NCBI GenBank assembly: GCA_014905825.1
Contig: JACGCN010000004.1
Span: 372,001-436,000 of the forward strand
Reading direction: 5' to 3'
Source of the DNA: Lyophyllum atratum
Lineage: Eukaryota; Basidiomycota; Agaricomycetes; Agaricales; Lyophyllaceae
Length of the DNA: 64,000 nucleotides
The notes beneath the pieces were generated by a model. That model was given only the letters and a program-made list of their open reading frames with translations. It was not told the DNA's origin and ran no database searches. The position numbers and the translations under genes are program-made. This document shows, in pieces, positions 47,864 to 57,580 of the stretch. Numbering within the stretch: position 1 is the first letter of the stretch; the number at the start of each line of letters is the position of its first letter.

Positions 47864-48000
47864 GTTTGGTTTGTTTACCTACGGCCTTGATCATGCGCGG
47901 ATCTATCTCGGCCTCGGAACAACAACCCGACGTTTGGTTGTTTACCTTCAGCCTCGACCGCATCCGAACTCGGCTACATCTCGGCCTCGGCACAACCCGA
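47864..48000 (+). repeat. Diverged tandem repeat in the LTR U3 region
   Basis: Two units about 70 bp apart share gtttacct (47873 and 47940) and atctcggcctcgg (47905 and 47978). Lying upstream of the TATA box, they have the place of U3 enhancer repeats. Also present in the 3' LTR at +9,188. Confidence 0.65.
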
Positions 48001-48088
48001 ACAAACAGGAACTCGCGAGAACTTCAAGGAATAGTCTCGCTCCCTCGCCCCTCGTCTCATCCTATGACTCGCCTCTAGGGCTCAGTAG

Positions 48089-48096
48089 TATAAAAG
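48089..48096 (+). promoter_or_regulatory. LTR TATA box
   Basis: TATAAAAG, the likely core promoter of the genomic transcript; same motif at 57277-57284 in the 3' LTR. Confidence 0.6.
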
Positions 48097-48388
48097 GGCC
48101 AGTAGATTACTTGTACAAACCTTACCTTACACAATCCATATCTTTAACCCCTGAACTTGAGTGAATCTTAAGTCTAACTTGCAGGTTGCAAGTCATTAAC
48201 TATCTAAGTCCATCTTACGTCTAACAGGGGTCCTGTAGACTTCAACCGTCAGTGCGACGGGTTTGGGGATATCCGACTTAGTAGTTATCAGGCGTTCAAA
48301 TATATATTGTTACCAAATCTCGGTTTGAACTAGTTATCGTTGCGACCCAGAATCTAATCTCTACAAGATTACCTCTGGTCCTCAACAT

Positions 48389-48405
48389 TGGTGGACACAC
48401 CCGGA
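48389..48405 (+). other. Primer-binding-site-like sequence of the inner element
   Basis: TGGTGGACACACCCGG follows the 5' LTR by one base. The outer element has the same sequence at the same place (complement just left of 63845). The leading TGG fits the CCA end of a tRNA, but I could not match the rest to a tRNA I know. Confidence 0.6.
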
Positions 48406-48569
48406 AACTGAGATAAATCTATCTACTCAGTTTTCACTTCGACCTTGAAGTCGATCTATACTTCGGTCTCACTACAGTCAAGTTTACCCGCAAAGACTAC
48501 TCGTATCATCTTATCTACATCCAACTATTATCATCAACTAGCACATTCAGTCTGATCACGAACATCCGA

Positions 48570-51500
48570 ATGGCCAATTTCGACGGAGATCTTTCCGATC
48601 TGCCACCCTCCTCCGAACTACCTCCTACGGTAGTAACCGAGCGCGTCTCTAGCAATGCGTCTTTTGGATTACCGGCTCTTATTCAGATGGAGCCTCCAGC
48701 CAGTAGGGAGGATATCATCACCGACCCGACCCCTACTACCATCGACCTTCCTTCTCTCGGCGCCTATCATCTTTATCGATCCAACGAGGAACTTCTCGAA
48801 AGGCGCTTCTCTGCACTAGAGATAGGATCGGACTTACTCAACAAACCATACCTGCGCAACACCACTAGGGTATTTTCTCGCCGTCTCCTCAAAGACGTCT
48901 TTAATCACGAATCACGGCTCCTAGATACTCTACTCCAGGAATGCGTCAGAGTCAAGACTTCCGAAAACGATTATGCGTTCTCTATCAAGCGAGAGAACTA
49001 CGCTCCTTTACTCGCGATATTAGTAAAGATCAAGGCAAAGGTTTCGGATTTTCTCCTCGCTAGCGGCACTCCCATCCCAGCGCTTCCTATCTGGGGAGCA
49101 GTAGGCGATATCAGCGAGTATCATTATGCGAACGAATTCGAAATCATTGGGGTTTGCTTCAGAACTGAAGTCGAAAGGTTCTTACATATTTGTGATGAGC
49201 ATTACAATTTCCAGACTGACGTTCCCCGCGACCCAGCCTTAATCATCCGTTCACCGACAGTCTCATCACTACCAGCTCCTTCACCATCACCAGTTCTGCA
49301 AAACCATCCTCGCACTCGGGAATCCCCTCCTCATTTCGACAACAATCGTCAAAGGTCCGACGAAGGTCCCACGCACGCTGGTTTTACTACAGGAGGACCT
49401 CGAACCCGCAGGACCTCCAACATCTACAACCAAGGCGACCTCAGTGCACGTACATTACAGGCCAGAAGGAACCAACAGGCTGGAACTCGGCCGCCAACTT
49501 CGAGAATGAGGGAGGTTCTGGAAAATATAGGAGAAGAATTCGAGGACTTACAGGAACGCCAAGGTACGCCCATCTCTTCCGCTTCTAGAGCTAACCGTAG
49601 ACTTTATCCAGGACCTCCAGACGACGGCCCACCGAGCGACGATGAGGGAGATGAAGGCGGGAACGGCGGTAATCGAGGCAATCGAGGCTCTAGACCACCA
49701 TCCCGCGAGCGACGCAACCAGCCATTCTACCAGGATCGAGACCGCCGTCGACCTCCACCAGGATCTCCCGGCGGTGACCCCGATCCTGATGATGAGGGTG
49801 GAAACGGCGGTAACAGCGGACCCCTCAGGAATAGGCCTCCCGGAGACCGACCACCTCGCGCACAACTTGAACCTCACTTCGATTTTAAACTCAAGTTTGA
49901 GAACGTACCAAAATGGGACGGTAATACGGATACCATCGTTAGATGGTTAACTAAGGTGAATAACCTAGCCCGTATGTCTCCTATGGTATATACTCAGCTA
50001 GGAACGGTAGTCCCTAGGAGGTTCGAAGGCAGTGCCGAGACCTGGTACTGGTCGCTACCCGGTGCATATAGAGACACAGTAGAGAAAAATTGGGATACTC
50101 TGCGCACCTGTATCTCGTCCTACTACATGAATAGGAAGTGGCTGGATAAACAGAAGGCCCGAGCTATTCGTGCTAGCTACCGCGAGTCAGGATGCTCGCG
50201 TGAGACTCCCAGCGAGTACTATATCCGCAAAGCGGAAATGCTAAACACGGTCTATACCCTGGATGATTCTGAATTAATCCTGGAGATCATGGAAGGCGCT
50301 CCCGCTAACTGGAATACTATTCTCACTACACAACTCTACGTGGATGTCATCGAATTCCAAGCCGCAATCCGATTCCATGAAGACACCCTGATGAGATTAG
50401 ATTTAGGCACCTCAGGGACACACCGATCGGATCGACCGGACTCAGGGTTCCGAGGAACAAACAATTACCGGGACCCTCCCCGAAATAACTTCAATGCTCG
50501 CACCAACCTAGTCGGAGCCTACCGATCCATGGAACCACCTAAATTCCCAAAGGACGACTCTAACATCTCGCGAAGATCGGCGACACCCGAAGACAAGGGA
50601 GCCCGACCTTGTAGGCACTGCGGTAGCGGGAAACACTGGGATAACGAGTGCAAGCATTCTTTTAAAGGTAATCGCGCCGCTCGAACTAACCTCGCTATGA
50701 TCTCAGAGGAGGAATCCGAGGCGCAAAGAGATTACGATGATCTCTATTACGCCCTCGACACTGACTACGAGGATGACTCTCTCAACAAGCAGGATTTTGA
50801 GGTACCCCTCCAGACTTCCGCCGACTCTTTTAAGGTCTCAAAAGATTCGACGACCCTGGAGGGCTCCAGCATTCCTTCACGATCCCTAAACACTTCCTGC
50901 GAATCTTTCCACGCTAAACCCCCTCTCAATCGACGAACCCGCAGACGGTTAGCACGTGAAATATCGGCCACAAACTACCTAGTAAAGGGAGACTACGATA
51001 ATCAACACGTTGGGAAGATCGTAGAACTCAAGAAGATCATGGCGCGACCGGCTGGGTGCTCATTTTTAGGATCCCGAGCTACACAAACCATGGCCACGGT
51101 AGGGAGTCCCGATCTGGATCCTATGAGCGTTATCATCGATTCAGGTTCGGATATCACCCTCATCTCGCAAGCTATGCTGGAATCACTGACCTCCAAACCC
51201 AAGGCGCGACTAGGTCAAAAGATCAGCCTTATTCAGGTTACCGGCACAAGTTCAATCTCAGGATTCGTGGACATCGATCTATTCTTCCACACGACGGATG
51301 GACCTGTGAAGATAAGTGTGGAGGCCTACGTAGTCAAAGGCATGACCACACCCTTTATTCTAGGAAACGACTTCGCAGATCAATATTCCCTTTCAGTAGC
51401 TCGGGAAGAAGGAGAAACCTACATCATCTTCGGCGACTCAGGACGGCGACTTAAAGTAGAGAACTCTACCTCTTCGTCGTTGCTCGACGAGAACGGTCAT

Positions 51501-54500
51501 GCTTTCAAGATCAGAACTCAGCATCAGACCTATACTACGATCCCTCGCAACCGCGCACACCGAAAAAGCCAGAAGATCAAGAAAAGAACGCTCAGGAGCA
51601 TCGCTAACTCAGAGGTTCGAGCGGCTCGACGGATTGTCATTCCTCCCGAGGTAAGCCGCGCCGTACCTCTTCGGGTTTCGTTTCCTTCCAATGTAACATC
51701 CTTATTCGTGGAGAGAAAGATCGACCATTCGGGGAACATTGATGATCTCTACGGAAGTGCTGATACTCTTATATCAAAGGATAACCCTATCCTGCACATC
51801 GCGAACTTCTCTTCTTCACCTATCGTCATCTCAGAGGGACAGTTACTTGGGACAGCAAGGAACCCGAAGACTTGGTTAGATCGGGATAACAAGCTCTCTC
51901 CTGAACAACGAAGTGCGATCGAATTACAAGCTAAATTGATCCGCACCATCACTGAGGCGCAACTCACCTCCAGGACCAACACCGTGAGCAGTGTAACTGA
52001 CATATCCTCTAAGGCCCAGCGTAACGCTACGGAACCAGACGACCCTCTCGCAGAAGAGCCTCTCGAAGGGGGACCCAAGACTTCGGAAGCACCAATGGAT
52101 TCGGTCGCTACCTCGCAGCTACTTTCGGAGGTCGGGATTTCAAGTGACCTTACCGCCGAACAGAGATCACGCTTAGAGGAAGTCATCAAAAGGAATGCGA
52201 GCGCGTTTGGGCTGGATGGTCGGCTTGGTAACTACGACGAACGCGTAGAGATCAAATTAAAACCAAATGCCGCGCCTGTTTCATTACCGCCCTTCCCGGC
52301 TTCACCGGCTAAGAGAGAGGTCATTGACAAGCAAATGGATTCTTGGATCAAGCTCGGAGTCATCGAACCCTCTACAAGCCCTTGGGCTGCACCAGTTTTC
52401 ATTGTTTACCGCAATAGCAAGCCCAGAATGGTTATTGATTTAAGAAGGTTAAACGAGATGGTGATCCCAGACGAATTCCCCATCCCAAAGCAGGAGGACA
52501 TTCTACAGGCACTTACCGGTTCCCAATGGCTCACCACTCTAGACGCCCTCGCAGGATTCACGCAACTAACGATGTCTGACAACGCAGCCGAAAAACTAGC
52601 GTTTCGAACACACCGAGGTCTGTGGCAATTTCGCCGAATGCCCTTTGGATATCGTAACGGACCTAGCGTTTTTCAGCGGATTATGCAGAAGATCTTGGCT
52701 CCCTATCTATGGATATTTACACTGGTGTATATTGACGACATCGTAGTATTCTCTCTAACATTCGATGACCATTTGAAACATCTCGATCAAGTGTTTTCGG
52801 CCATCGCATCCGCGAATATCACCCTATCTCCTTCGAAGTGTCACTTCGCCTATCAATCCCTACTCCTCCTCGGCCAAAAGGTGTCGCGCCTGGGACTATC
52901 TACACATAAGGAGAAGGTAGACGCTATCATTGAGCTTGACATACCCAAGACACCAAACGAGTTACAAATCTTCTTGGGAATGATGGTTTATTTCTCGTCT
53001 TATGTGCCTTTCTACGCTTGGATCGCACATCCTCTGTTTCAGCTACTCAAGAAAGAATCGGAGTGGGCGTGGAGTGACTTACATCAAGAGGCATTCGACC
53101 TATGTAAACAGGTTTTAACCAACGCGCCAGTACGCGGTTACGCGATGGAGGGGCGAGGATACCGCCTTTATACCGACGCCTGTGACTATGGGTTAGCCGG
53201 TATCCTGCAGCAGGTCCAACCGATTCTAATTCGCGACTTGAGAGGTACTAGAATGTATGATCGACTGCAAAAGGCACATACAGCGGGGGAGAGCGTACCC
53301 ATACTCATTCCGAGTCTTTCTAAGGATTTTGATGACGTTCCGACACCCGGTGATTGGGCAGATTCGTTCGAGGACACAACGGTGTATGTCGAGCGTGTTG
53401 TAAGCTATTGGTCCCGTGTGTTAAAATCAGCGGAACGAAACTACTCACCCACTGAACGTGAAGCGCTCGCTCTGAAGGAAGCATTAATTAAGTTTCAACC
53501 CTTCCTGGAGGGAGAGCGGATATTAGCCATCACCGATCATGCCGCCTTGACCTGGAGCAAAACTTTCCAGAATGTAAACCGAAGGTTACTTACTTGGGGA
53601 ACGGTTTTCTCTGCATACCCAAATCTCAAGATCGTCCATCGTGCCGGAAGAGTACACTCGAATGTGGATCCCATCTCACGCTTGCGAAGACGACTTCCTT
53701 CGAACTCGGGACCAGTTACCGACGACATCCGCACCCTGAAACTCAGTAGTCCCGAAGATCCTATGAAGGATATGTACGCGGAATTAGGAGATAAATTTGA
53801 GGAGCGTCTTCTGAGCGTAGCCTCCAGATTTGTGCATACTGAGGAAACTGACCATATCGAGGATTGTGCCTTAGAATGCGACCCTGTCGTCCTCGAACCT
53901 GATATGGAAAACCTACCCGAGATCAGTATCCCATACGTCACCTCTAGTTCATACTCCGTGATGATCGGTCTATCCGGACAAGAAATATCGAAGTGGGTAG
54001 ACGGTTACAAGTCAGATGCTCATTTCAACGAAGTACTGAAAGACTGGAAGGGTGAAAGAAATTGGTCAAACCCTCGCTACCCCCAATACCATTACAGCGA
54101 AGAAGGACTCATCTATTTTGAGGACTGGCAGGGTAACAATCGATTATGCGTTCCGCGTCCACTACAGAGTGAGATCATGAATGAAGTGCATAACACTATT
54201 TCCGAGGCTGCCCACGCGGGTTACCACAAGACGTACAATCGACTGGCATCAATCTATTATTGGCCACGGATGTCGCGAGATCTGAAATTATTTACTAATT
54301 CTTGCGACATCTGCCAGAAGTCGAAACCTCGAAGAAGCGCGCCCAAAGGCCTCTTACAGCCCATTCCTATTCCATCCCGACCTTTCGAAGTAGTCACAAT
54401 GGACTTCATCCCTGAACTTCCGCTTTCGAACGGTTTTGATAACATCCTAGTTATCGTCGACAAACTTACGAAGTACGGAATATTCATCCCTTGCTCTACT

Positions 54501-55685
54501 AAGATCACCGAATTGGAGACCGCAGAGCTATTCTTCAAACATGTTATCTCACAATACGGTATTCCGCGCCAGGTAATCACGGATAGGGACACTCGATGGC
54601 GTAACGACTTTTGGAAGGAGATATGTCGCTTAATGGGTATGACTCGATCTTTAACGACTGCTTATCATCCGCAAGCTGACGGGCAATCCGAGATCTTGAA
54701 TCAAACGTTAGAGATCGCACTACGTGCCTACATAGGACCATCCCGCGACGATTGGAGTGATCACCTGGACGCACTGGCCCTCAGTTATAACTCTACTCCC
54801 CATACCGCTACTACATTCGCACCGGCTTACTTACTTCGAGGATACACCCCTATTACTGGATCCAGCTTACTTTCGGACCCCACTGTAATCTCTCGACCAT
54901 CCGAGGCTGATACATCCGATCAACCACTTCTCAGCGAGAAAGCTGGCGCTATGGCCGAACATTTCGAGGCCGATCGCTCCAGAGCTAAGGAAGCTTTGTT
55001 ACTTTCTCAGGTTTATCAGAGGCGTGCATACAACAAGGGTCGGCTCCTTACCGAATTTGAGGAGGGAGATTTAGTCGTACTAAACCCTCACTCGCTCAAG
55101 TTGCTCAAAAACGAAACCGGAAGAGGTCAGAAATTATTGATGAAGTACGACGGGCCTTTTGAGATCCTTCGAAAGCTGAGTCCTGTTACCTATCAACTAC
55201 GGATGCCAGCTTCATACGGAGTCCATCCTATTATCAATATCGCGCACTTAGAAAGTTATAACAAGTCTCCCGAACGTTTTGGCAAGCGACCATCGAAGAG
55301 TTTGCATCGCGACGACTTCGAGGCCATGCCCGAGGATGACGTCGACGCCATCGTGGCTGAAAGATATCGCAAGGTGCGAAACGGAAGGCGCGTCCGAGAA
55401 TTCAAAACGCGTTTCACCGGATACGGACCGGAAAGCGACGAGTGGCTACCACTAGCCAACCTGAGGAACGCTCCCTTGGTCCTTCGAGCCTGGATGGAAC
55501 GCAATCGAACATCCAGGAAGGCGGAATCGTGCTCTGGAATATTGAGAGATCAATTAGGAACACCTCAAACCGTCTCAGTACCGTCGGCTGAGGCAGTCTT
55601 TCTCTCTCAGGACAATATTCCCCGCTCCCTAGCACCTCAGATGATCAACGGACAAAGCAGCGCCGCCTATGTCGCGCATCATTGA
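48570..55685 (+). CDS. Gag-Pol polyprotein of the inner Gypsy element (2,371 aa)
   Basis: One uninterrupted frame. Residues 1-430: an unfamiliar N-terminal region followed by an acidic, Gly/Pro/Asp-rich disordered stretch. About 430-620: Gag capsid (FDFKLKFENVPKWDGNTD onward). 681-694: CCHC zinc knuckle. 857-861: protease DSGSD. About 1210-1450: reverse transcriptase with YIDD, Y at 1387. RNase H from about 1530, with Asp1536 in LYTDACDYG. Integrase His-His-Cys-Cys finger about 1874-1915 and catalytic Asp1945, Asp2005, Glu2041, i.e. the D-35-E spacing. About 2256-2308: chromodomain-like module. All catalytic residues are present. Gag and Pol share one frame with no visible frameshift or stop, so the Gag:Pol ratio must be set by another means, probably proteolysis. 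Confidence 0.95.
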   Translation: MANFDGDLSDLPPSSELPPTVVTERVSSNASFGLPALIQMEPPASREDIITDPTPTTIDLPSLGAYHLYRSNEELLERRFSALEIGSDLLNKPYLRNTTRVFSRRLLKDVFNHESRLLDTLLQECVRVKTSENDYAFSIKRENYAPLLAILVKIKAKVSDFLLASGTPIPALPIWGAVGDISEYHYANEFEIIGVCFRTEVERFLHICDEHYNFQTDVPRDPALIIRSPTVSSLPAPSPSPVLQNHPRTRESPPHFDNNRQRSDEGPTHAGFTTGGPRTRRTSNIYNQGDLSARTLQARRNQQAGTRPPTSRMREVLENIGEEFEDLQERQGTPISSASRANRRLYPGPPDDGPPSDDEGDEGGNGGNRGNRGSRPPSRERRNQPFYQDRDRRRPPPGSPGGDPDPDDEGGNGGNSGPLRNRPPGDRPPRAQLEPHFDFKLKFENVPKWDGNTDTIVRWLTKVNNLARMSPMVYTQLGTVVPRRFEGSAETWYWSLPGAYRDTVEKNWDTLRTCISSYYMNRKWLDKQKARAIRASYRESGCSRETPSEYYIRKAEMLNTVYTLDDSELILEIMEGAPANWNTILTTQLYVDVIEFQAAIRFHEDTLMRLDLGTSGTHRSDRPDSGFRGTNNYRDPPRNNFNARTNLVGAYRSMEPPKFPKDDSNISRRSATPEDKGARPCRHCGSGKHWDNECKHSFKGNRAARTNLAMISEEESEAQRDYDDLYYALDTDYEDDSLNKQDFEVPLQTSADSFKVSKDSTTLEGSSIPSRSLNTSCESFHAKPPLNRRTRRRLAREISATNYLVKGDYDNQHVGKIVELKKIMARPAGCSFLGSRATQTMATVGSPDLDPMSVIIDSGSDITLISQAMLESLTSKPKARLGQKISLIQVTGTSSISGFVDIDLFFHTTDGPVKISVEAYVVKGMTTPFILGNDFADQYSLSVAREEGETYIIFGDSGRRLKVENSTSSSLLDENGHAFKIRTQHQTYTTIPRNRAHRKSQKIKKRTLRSIANSEVRAARRIVIPPEVSRAVPLRVSFPSNVTSLFVERKIDHSGNIDDLYGSADTLISKDNPILHIANFSSSPIVISEGQLLGTARNPKTWLDRDNKLSPEQRSAIELQAKLIRTITEAQLTSRTNTVSSVTDISSKAQRNATEPDDPLAEEPLEGGPKTSEAPMDSVATSQLLSEVGISSDLTAEQRSRLEEVIKRNASAFGLDGRLGNYDERVEIKLKPNAAPVSLPPFPASPAKREVIDKQMDSWIKLGVIEPSTSPWAAPVFIVYRNSKPRMVIDLRRLNEMVIPDEFPIPKQEDILQALTGSQWLTTLDALAGFTQLTMSDNAAEKLAFRTHRGLWQFRRMPFGYRNGPSVFQRIMQKILAPYLWIFTLVYIDDIVVFSLTFDDHLKHLDQVFSAIASANITLSPSKCHFAYQSLLLLGQKVSRLGLSTHKEKVDAIIELDIPKTPNELQIFLGMMVYFSSYVPFYAWIAHPLFQLLKKESEWAWSDLHQEAFDLCKQVLTNAPVRGYAMEGRGYRLYTDACDYGLAGILQQVQPILIRDLRGTRMYDRLQKAHTAGESVPILIPSLSKDFDDVPTPGDWADSFEDTTVYVERVVSYWSRVLKSAERNYSPTEREALALKEALIKFQPFLEGERILAITDHAALTWSKTFQNVNRRLLTWGTVFSAYPNLKIVHRAGRVHSNVDPISRLRRRLPSNSGPVTDDIRTLKLSSPEDPMKDMYAELGDKFEERLLSVASRFVHTEETDHIEDCALECDPVVLEPDMENLPEISIPYVTSSSYSVMIGLSGQEISKWVDGYKSDAHFNEVLKDWKGERNWSNPRYPQYHYSEEGLIYFEDWQGNNRLCVPRPLQSEIMNEVHNTISEAAHAGYHKTYNRLASIYYWPRMSRDLKLFTNSCDICQKSKPRRSAPKGLLQPIPIPSRPFEVVTMDFIPELPLSNGFDNILVIVDKLTKYGIFIPCSTKITELETAELFFKHVISQYGIPRQVITDRDTRWRNDFWKEICRLMGMTRSLTTAYHPQADGQSEILNQTLEIALRAYIGPSRDDWSDHLDALALSYNSTPHTATTFAPAYLLRGYTPITGSSLLSDPTVISRPSEADTSDQPLLSEKAGAMAEHFEADRSRAKEALLLSQVYQRRAYNKGRLLTEFEEGDLVVLNPHSLKLLKNETGRGQKLLMKYDGPFEILRKLSPVTYQLRMPASYGVHPIINIAHLESYNKSPERFGKRPSKSLHRDDFEAMPEDDVDAIVAERYRKVRNGRRVREFKTRFTGYGPESDEWLPLANLRNAPLVLRAWMERNRTSRKAESCSGILRDQLGTPQTVSVPSAEAVFLSQDNIPRSLAPQMINGQSSAAYVAHH

Positions 55686-55910
55686 GGTACGGCAAGGCTC
55701 CCCAAATCAGGTCAAGCTCCGACACGGATAGGTATATTAACTCTCATAATTCTCTCAATTTCTTCAGAACATTCGCCCACTGCTCTACCACTCGTCTCTA
55801 CTGCCTTAACGCTCTCAACAGCCACTCATCACCCAGCAACTACCTTTTCGCACATTTTTCGTCACTTCGCCACTCATCAATTATCCACGCCACTCATCAC
55901 GCCACTCACC

Positions 55911-56732
55911 ATGCCCGCTGTTTTATCCACCGCCCTCTCTTTCGTCCCCGCCGGTTCCCTGCGCGAACTCGAGGCCACCATTCGCGACCCCTTCCTGAAG
56001 ACGCTCTTCCAGGGAACTATCGGATCGTCCATCTACAACTACCGCTACAATCCCATCGACATCATTAATCATCTCGATCTCGGTGTCACCACTTACTCCC
56101 TCGACCGCCAAATCGCAACATCCCTCTGGCTCGTACTCAAGAAACTCGCACAAGTCATCCATTGTGCGGCTCTCAACCACAACCCCTTCGAGACCAACCG
56201 CCCTTTACCACTCACCATTCCCATCGCTCAACTCCGCGCCCTTCGCGTTTCGGCTCCCCACATCTCATTGGTCCTAGCGTTCCCTGATCAAAACCCCCTC
56301 TCTGACCGTTTCAGCACCATCGAGGAACTACGGGATCGGATCGAGCTCGTGCAGCACATTGCCGCATACTATGTTCGGTGGATAGGTCGTGGTATTCAGC
56401 GCTCCGTAGAGAAGGGAGTAGGCAGTACTTGGAACTGGGGAGCGATGTGGGGAATGGGTTGGCTTGAATTTTTGGGTCGTCTAGAGACCCCCGGGTTGGT
56501 TCGCGAAGCTGGGATGCCGGAGTATGATGGACACGCGGTGGATAATTCCTTGTCGGTCATTTTACACCCCTCGCGCTCCTTCGCCGCCGCTTACTCACAA
56601 GCCATGGCAACGCGCACCGACGACATCATGAACGGACGCATTCCAATTCAGGATGGTCAGATTACGGTCAACGTTCCTTTCGCCCCTTACTACGCTTACA
56701 TTGACAAAACCTCTTACCTTTTCCTCGACTAA
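55911..56732 (+). CDS. Third ORF of the inner Gypsy element, unknown protein (273 aa)
   Basis: An intact frame starting 225 bp after pol, ATG in a good context (accATGcc), ending before the polypurine tract. It is homologous over nearly its whole length to 45735-46520 in the outer element. Conserved blocks in order are DPFLKTLFQG, YSLD, KLAQVIHCAA-NHNPF, ISLVLA, RIELVQHIAAYYVRW, GIQRSVEKG, WNWG, WLEF, HAVDNSL, ILHP. It appears soluble and mixed alpha/beta, with many Trp and His. There is no signal peptide, membrane helix, zinc motif or resemblance to env, RNase H, integrase or a silencing suppressor that I can identify. Its expression route is unknown; no internal promoter or splice acceptor was proven, though several AGs precede the ATG. 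Confidence 0.8.
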   Translation: MPAVLSTALSFVPAGSLRELEATIRDPFLKTLFQGTIGSSIYNYRYNPIDIINHLDLGVTTYSLDRQIATSLWLVLKKLAQVIHCAALNHNPFETNRPLPLTIPIAQLRALRVSAPHISLVLAFPDQNPLSDRFSTIEELRDRIELVQHIAAYYVRWIGRGIQRSVEKGVGSTWNWGAMWGMGWLEFLGRLETPGLVREAGMPEYDGHAVDNSLSVILHPSRSFAAAYSQAMATRTDDIMNGRIPIQDGQITVNVPFAPYYAYIDKTSYLFLD

Positions 56733-56935
56733 CATTTTAAATCCTTACTTTCTTCAACCCAAATTCCTTTCTTCCCTTTTATTTACTATGGAATCGACTC
56801 CTACTTACGAATTTTTACGAGCCTGTACTTCTTCTCCTCTCCGATCATCTCGTTCCATTTTTCATCTATCTATGTCAATTTCTTATCTACTTATGCCAAT
56901 TTTTATCTACTTAAGTCATTTTCTTGGTATATCGA

Positions 56936-56949
56936 CACTGGGGGGGCTA
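56936..56949 (+). other. Polypurine tract of the inner element
   Basis: The ctgggggggct tract ends just before the 3' LTR at 56950, where plus-strand DNA synthesis is primed. The outer element has the same tract on the minus strand (about 45440-45455). Confidence 0.7.
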
Positions 56950-57575
56950 TGTTATGGAATATACCACTATTACCATGCGTAGTCACTAACTAAGTGTCGA
57001 ATACAAGAAACGCGACGCGAGGTTCCTAACGCGCTGATCACGCAGTCATTTGTTTGGTTTGTTTACCTACGGCCTTGATCATGCGCGGATCTATCTCGGC
57101 CTCGGAACAACAACCCGACGTTTGGTTGTTTACCTTCAGCCTCGACCGCATCCGAACTCGGCTACATCTCGGCCTCGGCACAACCCGAACAAACAGGAAC
57201 TCGCGAGAACTTCAAGGAATAGTCTCGCTCCCTCGCCCCTCGTCTCATCCTATGACTCGCCTCTAGGGCTCAGTAGTATAAAAGGGCCAGTAGATTACTT
57301 GTACAAACCTTACCTTACACAATCCATATCTTTAACCCCTGAACTTGAGTGAATCTTAAGTCTAACTTGCAGGTTGCAAGTCATTAACTATCTAAGTCCA
57401 TCTTACGTCTAACAGGGGTCCTGTAGACTTCAACCGTCAGTGCGACGGGTTTGGGGATATCCGACTTAGTAGTTATCAGGCGTTCAAATATATATTGTTA
57501 CCAAATCTCGGTTTGAACTAGTTATCGTTGCGACCCAGAATCTAATCTCTACAAGATTACCTCTGGTCCTCAACA
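56950..57575 (+). repeat. 3' LTR of the inner Gypsy element (626 bp)
   Basis: Same sequence as 47762-48387 wherever I compared it, including the short frame at 57050-57352, which equals 47862-48164 codon for codon. Confidence 0.95.
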
Positions 57576-57580
57576 ATGCC
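57576..57580. repeat. Target-site duplication ATGCC (right copy)
   Basis: Follows the 3' LTR; partner of 47757-47761. Confidence 0.93.

Larger units (their letters stand above)
47762..48387 (+). repeat. 5' LTR of the inner Gypsy element (626 bp)
   Basis: TGTTATGG...CTCAACA. Matches 56950-57575 at a constant offset of 9,188 bp. It contains a diverged tandem repeat (about 47864-48000) upstream of a TATA box. Confidence 0.95.
47762..57575 (+). mobile_element. Inner Ty3/Gypsy chromovirus, 9,814 bp, apparently complete
   Basis: Complete structure: two 626-bp LTRs, both TG...CA, which look identical through the whole length compared; TSD ATGCC; PBS-like sequence; one Gag-Pol frame of 2,371 codons; a third ORF of 273 codons; a polypurine tract. 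Domain order (protease, RT, RNase H, integrase, chromodomain) defines a Ty3/Gypsy chromovirus. It inserted into a relative of its own family (the outer element) in opposite orientation. No stop or frameshift is visible, and identical LTRs imply very recent transposition, so the element may be autonomous. Confidence 0.95.

Noticed and set aside
57557..57575. Apparent end of the outer Gag-Pol frame as a natural stop
   Set aside because: The last codons come from the inserted LTR; the true continuation is at 47761.
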